Shown piece after piece: positions 1 to 6,592 of a stretch of 6,592 nt of DNA. Position numbers and translations under genes: made by a program. Source of the DNA: a bacterium (GTDB lineage: Bacteria > Thermosulfidibacterota > Thermosulfidibacteria > Thermosulfidibacterales > Thermosulfidibacteraceae); the NCBI GenBank assembly GCA_027022065.1, contig JALVZS010000201.1:1-6592 (forward strand), given 5' to 3'. The notes under the pieces were generated by a model. That model was not told the origin of the DNA. It saw only the letters and a program-made list of their open reading frames with translations, and searched no databases. Every line of letters begins with the position of its first letter. The first letter of the stretch is position 1.

Positions 1-3000
1 CTAATGAGCCGCTTCAGCCCTTTCCACTTTAAACACGAACTCGCCGTCTTTTGCGTCCACGATCACCTTGTGCCCTTCCTTCAGCTCTCCGGTGAGTATA
101 AGCTCGGAAATCCTGTTTTCTATGTTCTTCTGTATGGCCCTTCTTAAGGGCCTTGCACCCATGAGGGGATCGTAACCTTCTTCGGCAAGAAGCTCTTTGG
201 CAGCATCCGTAAGCTCTATGTCCATGCCCTGATCCTTCAGACGCCTCCTCAGCTGGGAAATCTGAAGCTCAACTATCTGGAGTATCTGCTCCTTGGTGAG
301 AGGATGGAACACCACTATCTCGTCAATCCTGTTGAGAAACTCAGGCCTGAAGAAGCCTTTAACCGTATCCAGTATTCTTCTTTTTGCAACCTCAAAGGCC
401 TCTTTGAACTTCTTCTCATCCCTCATTATCTCTGGATTGCTCATCATGTCCCTGAGATACTCGGAGCCAAGGTTGGACGTCATGATGATTACGGTGTTTC
501 TGAAGGATACGGTCCTGCCCTTGGAGTCGGTGAGCCTTCCATCGTCCAGCACCTGCAGGAAGAGGTCAAACACCCTGGGATGGGCCTTCTCTATTTCGTC
601 AAGCAGTATCACGGAGTATGGACGGCGCCTTACAGCCTCCGTGAGCTTTCCTCCTTCTTCATACCCCACGTATCCAGGAGGGGCGCCTATGAGCTTTGCA
701 ACCGAGTGCTCCTCCTTGAACTCGCTCATGTCCAGCCTTATGAGGGCATCCTCGCTACCGAAGAGGAATTCCGCAAGGGCCTTTGCAAGTTCGGTCTTTC
801 CAACGCCTGTGGGACCCAAGAAGAGGAAAGAACCAAGGGGCCTTCTGGGATCAGATATGCCGGCTCTTGCCCTCCTTATGGCCTCGCAAACGGCCTTTAT
901 GGCCTCATCCTGACCGATAACCCTCCTATGGAGGTACTCCTCCATCTTGAGGAGCTTCTGCTTCTCCTCCTCCATCATCTTGGATGCGGGAACGCCGCTC
1001 CACTCGGAAACAACTTTAGCCACATCCTCTCCATCCACCACGATGTCAGAGGCAACACCCTCTTCTTTCTTTTTCTTAAGAAGCTTAAGCTCCTTTTCCA
1101 GCTTGGCCTTCTCTATCTTAAGTTCAGTCTCCTTATCTATATCCTCCGCCTCCTCAGCCTTCTTTATCTCCTCATCAAGCTCCGTCACCTTCTTAGTCAG
1201 GCTATCTATCTTGGCATCTATGTCAGCACTTCTTTCCGCAGCAGCCACGGCCTTCTCAAGCTCTTCCTTCTTCCTCTCAAGCTCTTTTCTCTTTGCCTCG
1301 TCCTTCTCCTCAGATATGGCCTTTTTAAGCTCCTCAAGCTTCTCTTTCAGCTCGTCAAGGGATTTCTGCTGGTATATTGCCTCAAGCTTCTTCTTGGCGG
1401 CAGCCTGATCAAGGGCGTCTATGGCCTTATCGGGATTGCGCCTGTCTTGTATGTACCTTCCCGTAAGCTTAACAGCAGCTTCAATGGCTTCATCCGATAT
1501 GCGGACACCATGGTGCTTTTCATACTTGGGTCTGAGGCCCCTTAGTATCTCCATGGTTGCCTCAGGAGTTGGCTCCTCCACGAATATGGGCTGGAACCTC
1601 CTCTCAAGGGCGGGATCCTTCTCAATATACTTCCTGTACTCGTCCAAGGTGGTGGCGCCGATGACCTGGAAGTCTCCTCTGGCCAAGGCAGGCTTGAGGA
1701 TGTTTGCGGCATCCATGGCACCTTCGGCACTACCAGCTCCTACTACGGTGTGGATCTCGTCTATAAACAGGATCACATCGTTTCTGGACTTCACTTCATC
1801 AACGATAGCCTTGAGCCTTTCCTCAAACTCTCCCCTGTACTTGGTTCCGGCAAGCAAGGCCCCCATATCAAGAGAGAGGATCCTCTTGTTCTTGAGGGCA
1901 TCCGGAACATTACCCTTAACTATCTCCTGGGCAAGTCCTTCAACTATGGCGGTCTTACCAACTCCCGCCTCTCCTATGAGAACGGGATTGTTCTTCTGCC
2001 TTCTGGAGAGCACCTCTATAACCTGCCTTATCTCCTTCTCCCTACCTATTACGGGATCCAGCTTACCCTCTTCCGCAAGCTTCGTGAGATCAACCGTGTA
2101 CTTCTCCAGTGCTCCCTTCTCCTCGTCTGCCACCTCTTCCCTTATACCCATGGCTTTACCCTCCTTAGACACAGCTTTTGTTATTTGATTCAGGATGTTT
2201 CCACCAACGGTGTTAGGATAGGCCAGAAGGGCGTCAACCAGATCGGCTACGCCAACCTCGTCTTTGCCCTCTGAGGCCTTCTCCACCACCTTCTCCATGA
2301 AGTATGAGTATCCCACCTTGTCAAAACGCTCGTTGAAAAGAAGCCTCAGGATGCTTCTCACCACACGGCGGGGATCCACACCTGAGCTTGCAAGCTGCTG
2401 CAGAGAGTTGGAAATCTTTTCCCCAAGATCCGTGAGGTAAACCACCACCTCATCAGCCACCTCTTCTGAAACCCTGTGCCTTGCAGCAGCCTCCCTCACG
2501 TAGTCCACAAAGGCCTTGGGTACCTCAACAACCTCCTCCCTCAGGCTCCAGCGCACACTGGGACGCTCAAAGTCGCTGAAGAAGCTGCCGAAGAACTCAG
2601 AGAATATATCCTCTCCGAAAAACTCCTGGATGAGGCTTCTGGTTCTCTCCCTGACAGGGGCCCACCTCTTCACCTTTATGGGCACCCTGTCCTTCACTCC
2701 CTCTCCCTTAAGCCCTCTGTAAATGGAGTCATCAATCTGAAGAAGAAGCGCCTTCATCACATCGTCTGCAAAGTCCATGCCGTACTTGGAGCGAAGCTCA
2801 TCCCTTGTCTTCATAACAGCACTTCTGTAGGAATCCTCCACAGAAGAAAGCTGGGAATAGAGGTTTTCCAAGGCCTTTTCCACCTCCGCCCTGGCAGAGG
2901 AGGGATCTACTCCCTTCTTCTCAAGCCACCTGTAGAAGGGATTGCCCTCTTTAACGGAAAAGAGAGCCCACACAAAGTGATCAGTATCTATAAGGCTCTC

Positions 3001-3069
3001 CTTTCTATCCCTAGCCCTTTTCTCCGCCCTATCCATCACGGCCTTTGCTTTGGCGTTGAGCTTTGCCAT
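1..3069 (-). CDS. clpB: ClpB-type AAA+ protein disaggregase with enlarged N-terminal region
   Basis: Hsp104/ClpB-family hexameric ATPase; family members pull polypeptides out of aggregates through a central pore, with DnaK, in the cytoplasm. Visible in the 1022 residues: Clp_N-like halves (about 6-68 and 255-295); AAA+ module 1 (about 325-552) with Walker A GEAGVGKT 366-373, Walker B ending D437-E438, pore loop KYRG 410-413 and Arg fingers R490/R491; a Lys/Glu-rich coiled-coil middle domain (about 553-685); AAA+ module 2 (about 700-1022) with Walker A GPTGVGKT 752-759, D824-E825, pore loop GYVGY 799-803, Arg finger R914 and sensor-2 GARPLRR 971-977. The long middle domain and lack of an IGF/IGL-type ClpP-docking loop after TSNLGS (865-869) favour ClpB over ClpC/ClpA. 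It is about 160 residues longer than usual ClpB (about 860), the excess being in the N-terminal region. The ATG at 3069 follows a consensus SD. Stop is TAG. Both ATPase sites look intact. Confidence 0.95.
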   Translation of the reverse strand: MAKLNAKAKAVMDRAEKRARDRKESLIDTDHFVWALFSVKEGNPFYRWLEKKGVDPSSARAEVEKALENLYSQLSSVEDSYRSAVMKTRDELRSKYGMDFADDVMKALLLQIDDSIYRGLKGEGVKDRVPIKVKRWAPVRERTRSLIQEFFGEDIFSEFFGSFFSDFERPSVRWSLREEVVEVPKAFVDYVREAAARHRVSEEVADEVVVYLTDLGEKISNSLQQLASSGVDPRRVVRSILRLLFNERFDKVGYSYFMEKVVEKASEGKDEVGVADLVDALLAYPNTVGGNILNQITKAVSKEGKAMGIREEVADEEKGALEKYTVDLTKLAEEGKLDPVIGREKEIRQVIEVLSRRQKNNPVLIGEAGVGKTAIVEGLAQEIVKGNVPDALKNKRILSLDMGALLAGTKYRGEFEERLKAIVDEVKSRNDVILFIDEIHTVVGAGSAEGAMDAANILKPALARGDFQVIGATTLDEYRKYIEKDPALERRFQPIFVEEPTPEATMEILRGLRPKYEKHHGVRISDEAIEAAVKLTGRYIQDRRNPDKAIDALDQAAAKKKLEAIYQQKSLDELKEKLEELKKAISEEKDEAKRKELERKKEELEKAVAAAERSADIDAKIDSLTKKVTELDEEIKKAEEAEDIDKETELKIEKAKLEKELKLLKKKKEEGVASDIVVDGEDVAKVVSEWSGVPASKMMEEEKQKLLKMEEYLHRRVIGQDEAIKAVCEAIRRARAGISDPRRPLGSFLFLGPTGVGKTELAKALAEFLFGSEDALIRLDMSEFKEEHSVAKLIGAPPGYVGYEEGGKLTEAVRRRPYSVILLDEIEKAHPRVFDLFLQVLDDGRLTDSKGRTVSFRNTVIIMTSNLGSEYLRDMMSNPEIMRDEKKFKEAFEVAKRRILDTVKGFFRPEFLNRIDEIVVFHPLTKEQILQIVELQISQLRRRLKDQGMDIELTDAAKELLAEEGYDPLMGARPLRRAIQKNIENRISELILTGELKEGHKVIVDAKDGEFVFKVERAEAAH
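2149..2166 (-). promoter_or_regulatory. Candidate internal ribosome binding site and start codon inside clpB (Met307)
   Basis: Read on the minus strand, AAGGAGGG (2166-2159) lies 7 nt before an in-frame ATG (2151-2149) encoding Met307. The site is as strong as those of the other genes and sits just before the first AAA+ module begins (KYTVDLTKL at 323-331). Initiation here would give a 716-residue ClpB lacking the whole N-terminal region. E. coli and cyanobacterial ClpB are known to make a shorter form from an internal start. The SD bases also encode Lys-Glu-Gly, so chance remains possible. Confidence 0.5.
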
Positions 3070-3090
3070 CCGTCTACCTCCTGGTATAAT
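3062..3090 (+). promoter_or_regulatory. Possible upstream extended -10 promoter toward leuS
   Basis: TGGTATAAT at 3082-3090 is a perfect extended -10 element (TGnTATAAT). The hexamer TTTGCC at 3062-3067, 17 nt upstream, is a poor -35. A transcript would start near 3097 and carry a leuS leader of about 155 nt. The element overlaps the clpB ribosome binding site on the opposite strand, so its bases may be constrained for another reason. Confidence 0.3.
3076..3082 (-). promoter_or_regulatory. Shine-Dalgarno site of clpB
   Basis: The minus strand reads AGGAGGT, 6 nt before the ATG at 3069. This fixes the clpB start and supports the full N-terminal region as translated. Confidence 0.85.
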
Positions 3091-3104
3091 TTTCCTAGGC
3101 TTTT

Positions 3105-3132
3105 AATTTAAACCATACACCGAATATTGCAA
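3105..3132 (-). promoter_or_regulatory. Possible clpB promoter
   Basis: On the minus strand, TTGCAA (3132-3127) and TAAATT (3110-3105) are separated by 16 nt; each matches the sigma-70 consensus at about four of six positions. Transcription would start near 3098, giving a leader of about 30 nt. No CIRCE or CtsR-like operator is visible nearby. The match is weak in an AT-rich region. Confidence 0.3.
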
Positions 3133-3152
3133 GATTATTTTCAGAAAATCTT
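3131..3152. repeat. Imperfect inverted repeat in the divergent intergenic region
   Basis: AAGATT at 3131-3136 is mirrored by AATCTT at 3147-3152; one bulged A and two or three further pairs extend the stem around a short loop. It lies between the proposed clpB and leuS promoters and overlaps the proposed clpB -35 element by two bases. It could be an operator, but it is AT-rich and may be chance. No U-run characteristic of a terminator follows on either strand. Confidence 0.25.
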
Positions 3153-3187
3153 AGTCAATCAATTTAACCATATCTCTGCTCGGTCTC

Positions 3188-3216
3188 TTTAAACTTTTCA
3201 GGACTTACTGTATAAA
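3188..3216 (+). promoter_or_regulatory. Probable leuS promoter
   Basis: TTTAAA (3188-3193) and TATAAA (3211-3216) are separated by exactly 17 nt, a good sigma-70-type arrangement. The start point would be near 3223, about 30 nt before the leuS ATG at 3253. This leader is too short for a T-box or attenuator. Confidence 0.5.
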
Positions 3217-3239
3217 GGGCTTGAAAAATCAAAGCTTAC

Positions 3240-3246
3240 AGGAGGT
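3240..3246 (+). promoter_or_regulatory. Shine-Dalgarno site of leuS
   Basis: AGGAGGT lies 6 nt before the ATG at 3253. It marks 3253 as the native leuS start, although that frame meets a TGA 16 codons later. The downstream in-frame ATG at 3367 has no SD in the usual window; the nearest, AAGGAGGA (3328-3335), ends 31 nt before it. Confidence 0.85.
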
Positions 3247-3252
3247 AACTTC

Positions 3253-5736
3253 ATGAAGAGGTACAATCCGCAGGAGATAGAGGAAAAGTGGCAGAAGAGG
3301 TGAGAAGAAGCAGGACTTTTCAGGGTTAAGGAGGACGAAGAAAAGCCAAAGTACTACTGCCTTGAAATGTTCCCATACCCCTCCGGAAGGATACACATGG
3401 GACACGTGAGGAACTACTCCATCGGTGATGTGGTGGCCAGGTTCATGAGGATGAAAGGGTACAATGTGCTTCATCCCATGGGCTGGGATGCCTTCGGACT
3501 TCCCGCGGAAAACGCCGCCATAAAGCACGGTGTTCATCCCGCCAAGTGGACATACGACAACATAGCATACATGAAGAAGCAGCTCAAAAGGCTCGGTTTC
3601 TCATACGACTGGGACAGGGAAATCGCCACCTGCGACGAGGAGTACTACAGGTGGGAGCAGAAGATCTTTATACAGATGCTGGAAAGGGGGCTGGCGTACA
3701 AGAAGAAGGCTCCGGTGAACTGGTGCGAGAAGTGCCACACGGTGCTTGCAAACGAGCAGGTAGTGGGCGGCAGGTGCTGGAGGTGCGAGAGCGAGGTGGT
3801 AACCAAGGAGCTTGAGCAATGGTTCTTCAAGATAACGGCATACGCCGATGAGCTTCTTGAAGGGCTGAAAAAGCTTAAGGGCAAGTGGCCCGATAAGGTT
3901 CTGATGATGCAGGAAAACTGGATAGGAAAATCTGAAGGTGCTGAAATAGAGTTTAAAATTGTGGGAAGAAACGAAACCATAAGGGTGTTCACCACAAGGC
4001 CCGATACCGTTTACGGCATAACCTTCATGAGCCTTGCACCCGAGCATCCGCTGGTGGATGAGCTTATCAAGGAGCATCCGGATTATGAAAAGGTTAAAGC
4101 AGAAGTTGAGAGGCTCAGAAAGCAGCCAAAATCGGCCAGGCTTTTAGAAGAGTTTGAAAAAGAGGGTGTGTTCACGGGAGCCTACTGCATCAATCCCTTT
4201 ACGGGGGACAAGGTTCCCATCTTTGTTGCGAACTTCGTGCTCTACGAGTATGGAACGGGTGCGGTGATGGCGGTTCCCGCCCATGATCAGAGGGACTTTG
4301 AGTTCGCCAAAAAGTACAACCTGCCCATAAAGGTGGTGATACAGCCTAAGGACAAAGAGCTGGATCCCGAAACCATGACGGAAGCCTACGAAGAAGAAGG
4401 GTACCTGGTAAACTCAGGGCCGTTTACAGGTATGCATAACGAGGAGGCAAAGAAGGCCATAGTTGAGTATATGGAAAAGGAGGGATTCGGGAAGAGGGCC
4501 GTTTCATACAGGCTGAGGGATTGGCTCATATCCAGACAGCGCTACTGGGGAGCGCCTATTCCCGTCGTGTACTGCGAAAAGTGCGGTATCGTCCCTGTGC
4601 CCGAGGAGGAGCTTCCCGTCAAGCTTCCAAAGGATGTGGAAATAACGGGCGTGGGAAATCCTCTTGAGAAGGTGGAAGAGTTTGTAAAAACAACATGTCC
4701 CAAGTGCAAAGGTCCTGCAAGAAGGGAAACCGATACCATGGACACCTTCGTTGAATCTTCTTGGTACTTCTTCAGGTTCTGCTCCGCAAAGTACGATAAA
4801 GGTCCCTTTGACAGAAAGGCGGTGGACTACTGGATGCCTGTGGATCAGTACATAGGCGGAGTGGAGCACGCAGTTCTACATCTTCTGTATGCGAGGTTCT
4901 ACACCAAGGTGCTAAGGGATCTGGGCTATACGGATGTGGATGAGCCCTTCAGCGCCCTTTTAACCCAGGGAATGGTTCTTAAGGACGGAAGGAAGATGTC
5001 CAAGTCCTTTGGGAATGTGGTGGATCCCGACGACATGATAGAAAAGTACGGGGCCGACACTGTAAGGCTCTTTCTGCTATTTGCCGCCCCGCCCGAAAAG
5101 GACCTTGAGTGGAGCGATCAGGGCATAGAGGGCTGCTACAGGTTCCTCAACAGGCTTTGGCGCATCCTCACAGACCACATTGAACAGATCAGAGAAAAGA
5201 AGGGGGACTTTAACTTTGAAAAGCTCTCAGATGCGGTAAAGAAGGCGGTAAAGGCCACCCACAAGCTCATAAAGAAGGTAACATCCGACATAGAGAAGTT
5301 CAGGTTCAACACGGCCATTGCCGCCTTCATGGAGTACACAAACGAGCTTTACGAGCTTGAGGCGGGAATAAAGTGGGAGGAGGAAAACGAAGCAAAAGCT
5401 CTAAGGGACTGCTTTGAGAGGGTGATTATTGCCATTTCTCCGTTTGTGCCCCACTTTGCCGATGAGCTTTGGAGCATACTGGGAAACGAAGGATTTACCC
5501 TTCAGCAGAAGTGGCCCAGCTACAATGAGGCCTGGACGAAGGAAGAGAACATAACCCTGATAGTTCAGGTAAATGGTAAGGTTAGGGCAAAGATTGATGT
5601 GCCTGCCGGGCTCTCCAAAGAGGAACTTGAGAGAATAGCCCTTGAAAACGAAAGGGTGAAGAAGTGGATTGAGGGCAAGAGCATTGTAAAAACCATAGTG
5701 GTGCCTAACAAGCTGGTAAACATCGTGGTTAAATAA
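3253..5736 (+). CDS. leuS: Leucyl-tRNA synthetase, interrupted by in-frame TGA at codon 17
   Basis: Class Ia synthetase that charges tRNA-Leu with leucine and hydrolyses misacylated tRNA. Numbering from the ATG at 3253 (827 codons): HIGH-type HMGH 48-51; zinc-type cysteines C158, C161, C175, C178; CP1 editing domain (about 228-416) with TTRPDT 247-252 and [15 protein letters not shown] 334-348, whose D345 matches the editing Asp of the family; a second cysteine set C441, C444, C482, C485; catalytic KMSKS 581-585; anticodon-binding helices; and a C-terminal tRNA-binding domain (about 768-827). The leucine-specific insertion before KMSKS is almost absent. The frame is open from 3367 (789 residues) to TAA, but codons 1-38 contain TGA at 3301-3303 where homologues have Trp (KRWEEAGLF-type context). 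Starting at 3367 would remove the first strand of the catalytic fold, so it is a doubtful start. A gene in decay, a sequencing error or readthrough are the alternatives. Confidence 0.93.
3301..3303 (+). other. Premature in-frame TGA in leuS at a conserved Trp position
   Basis: Codon 17 reads TGA in the frame that begins with a good SD and ATG and continues into clear LeuRS sequence. Residues on both sides ([11 protein letters not shown] before; EEAGLF after) match the family N-terminus, so the frame is not shifted. One G-to-A change from TGG explains it. All 20 other Trp codons of leuS are TGG. Confidence 0.9.
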
Positions 5737-5740
5737 ACCT

Positions 5741-5747
5741 AAGGAGG
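5741..5747 (+). promoter_or_regulatory. Shine-Dalgarno site of the GAF-GGDEF gene
   Basis: AAGGAGG lies 7 nt before the ATG at 5755 and only 4 nt after the leuS stop. No promoter or terminator fits in the 18-nt gap, which suggests cotranscription with leuS and possible translational coupling. Confidence 0.8.
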
Positions 5748-5754
5748 GGAGGGT

Positions 5755-6592
5755 ATGGGACTGGGGCTGGTTAAGGAAGCCCTGAAAGACATAGTGGATG
5801 GGGTTTATGCTGAAGAGGTGCTTTCCGGGATAGTGCAGACGCTTAAGGAGCGGTTTAAGCCGCGCTCATGCGGTGTTGTGCTTCAGGAAGAGGAGGAGCT
5901 GAGGGTGAAGATATCCAGAGGGCTTTCTTACACCTTTATAAAAGAGCTACACTCGCAGACCACGCACCCTCTGCTGGAAGAGCTCAAAAAGGAGAAAAAG
6001 ACGGTTGTAATTGACGAAAAGCACCACCTATACCCTGTTAAGCTTGAGCATTCTTACAAAAAGCTGGTTCTGGTTCCCCTGTTTAAGGGTGAGAATGTTA
6101 AAGGAATGCTGTTTCTCAACATATCTGAAGAAAGGGATGTAACCGATGAAGACCTGAATCTGTTGGAAACCGTGGGATATCTCATATCCGTTGCGCTTAG
6201 ATACTATGAACTGGAGGACAAGCTAAGCGAGCTGAACAACCACGACACACTCACAGGGGTCTACAACTACAAGAGATTCCACGAGCTTCTCTTCCAAGAA
6301 GTGGTAAGATCCCAGGACACAGATCACTCTTTCTCCATCGTACTGTTCGCCATAACGGGGCTTAAGCGCTTCAACGAGCTCTACGGCCACATCAAGGGCG
6401 ATGAGCTACTTAAGAGCACCGCGAGGCTCATTGAGAAGCACGCAAGAAGGTTTGACTATGCGGCAAGGTACACAGCAGCCAAGTTCGCCCTCCTCATGCC
6501 GGAGGCGGGAAAAGAGATAGCCAGGCGCCTTGCAGAAGAGGTTCTGGAAGAGTTCAAGCAGTCCCAGTGGGCAAAGGACGTTTACCTGAAGC
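5755..6592 (+). CDS. GAF plus degenerate GGDEF protein, likely c-di-GMP receptor (partial, runs off the window)
   Basis: The first 279 residues are present; the 3' end is outside. Residues about 15-150 look like a GAF sensor domain, joined by a charged helix (about 148-163) to a GGDEF fold starting DTLTG at 164-168. The catalytic features are lost: the motif is TAAKF at 240-244 in place of GGDEF, and the first metal-binding Asp is Ala199 (FAITGLK for the usual FDIDxFK). Kept are N207, YGH 210-212, D216 (equivalents of guanine-binding residues) and the inhibitory-site RxxD at R231-D234, correctly spaced five residues before the motif. No signal peptide or membrane segment is visible, so it is probably cytoplasmic. 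In the GGDEF family this pattern fits an inactive cyclase that binds c-di-GMP, as in PelD, which also has GAF then degenerate GGDEF. Ligand binding is inference. A further domain such as EAL may follow downstream. Confidence 0.85.
   Translation, partial: MGLGLVKEALKDIVDGVYAEEVLSGIVQTLKERFKPRSCGVVLQEEEELRVKISRGLSYTFIKELHSQTTHPLLEELKKEKKTVVIDEKHHLYPVKLEHSYKKLVLVPLFKGENVKGMLFLNISEERDVTDEDLNLLETVGYLISVALRYYELEDKLSELNNHDTLTGVYNYKRFHELLFQEVVRSQDTDHSFSIVLFAITGLKRFNELYGHIKGDELLKSTARLIEKHARRFDYAARYTAAKFALLMPEAGKEIARRLAEEVLEEFKQSQWAKDVYLK

Noticed and set aside
304-1545. Long plus-strand open frame of 413 codons antisense to clpB, with several others up to 3111
   Set aside because: It lies wholly opposite conserved ClpB coding sequence, has Leu- and Ser-rich low-complexity translation mirroring Lys/Glu codons, no recognisable domain, and is best read as a shadow of clpB.
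1-3069. Annotation as ClpC or ClpA, a ClpP-partner unfoldase
   Set aside because: The middle domain is about 130 residues, the ClpB type rather than the short ClpC type, and the IGF/IGL-type ClpP-binding loop is missing in module 2.
3219-3235. Small hairpin GCTTGA-AAAA-TCAAAGC just before the leuS SD
   Set aside because: The stem has only six pairs with a bulged A, and the likely transcript starts inside it, so a regulatory role is not supported.
3070-3252. T-box riboswitch, CIRCE or CtsR heat-shock operator in the intergenic region
   Set aside because: No T-box sequence or terminator, no CIRCE inverted repeat (TTAGCACTC type) and no CtsR heptad repeat is present. A CTTGAAA at 3220-3226 resembles a sigma-32 -35 element but faces away from clpB and has no partner -10.
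3253-3303. A 16-codon leader peptide ending at TGA, controlling leuS by attenuation
   Set aside because: The short reading frame has no Leu codon, its residues match the LeuRS N-terminus, and no terminator hairpin with a U-run follows.
3301-3340. UGA read as selenocysteine, or UGA reassigned to Trp genome-wide
   Set aside because: No convincing SECIS-like hairpin follows the TGA, and the position is Trp in homologues. Reassignment is unlikely because all 26 readable Trp codons in the window are TGG.

Overview
The window holds two complete protein genes read divergently from a 183-bp intergenic region (3070-3252), plus the start of a third gene that runs off the right edge. On the minus strand, 3069 to 1 encodes a 1022-residue ClpB-type AAA+ disaggregase. 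On the plus strand, 3253-5736 encodes leucyl-tRNA synthetase (LeuRS). After an 18-bp gap, the first 279 residues of a GAF plus degenerate GGDEF protein begin at 5755. No tRNA, rRNA, CRISPR array, insertion sequence or phage gene was found. No stretch over 300 bases lacks a gene.

The organism looks like a thermophilic bacterium. Arg is mostly AGG/AGA, Ile ATA is common, the proteins are rich in Lys and Glu, and Shine-Dalgarno (SD) sequences are strong (AGGAGGT, AAGGAGG). A ClpB of about 1000 residues with a long extra N-terminal segment recalls, from memory, the Aquifex protein, so Aquificota or a nearby lineage is a reasonable guess. LeuRS is one chain here, unlike the two-chain enzyme of Aquifex aeolicus, so Aquifex itself is unlikely. 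This assignment is inference.

The layout is ordinary but has several unusual details. (1) leuS has an in-frame TGA at codon 17 (3301-3303), exactly where LeuRS proteins carry a Trp. The next in-frame start is at 3367, has no nearby SD, and would remove the first 38 residues. All 26 visible Trp codons in the three genes are TGG, so general UGA recoding is unlikely; a point nonsense mutation, a sequencing error or local readthrough are the options. (2) clpB has a strong internal SD (AAGGAGGG, 7-nt spacing) in front of Met307, at the junction between the N-terminal region and the first AAA+ module. This could give a 716-residue isoform without the N-domain, like the short ClpB forms known elsewhere. 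(3) The ClpB N-terminal region carries about 185 residues between the two halves of its Clp_N domain, including a Phe-rich patch. (4) The third gene has lost the GGDEF catalytic residues but keeps the RxxD inhibitory-site motif and the guanine-binding Asn and Asp, the pattern of a c-di-GMP receptor.

leuS and the GAF-GGDEF gene probably form one transcript; clpB is transcribed away from them. The genes have separate roles: protein disaggregation, translation and probable nucleotide signalling. I see no single new multi-gene system here.
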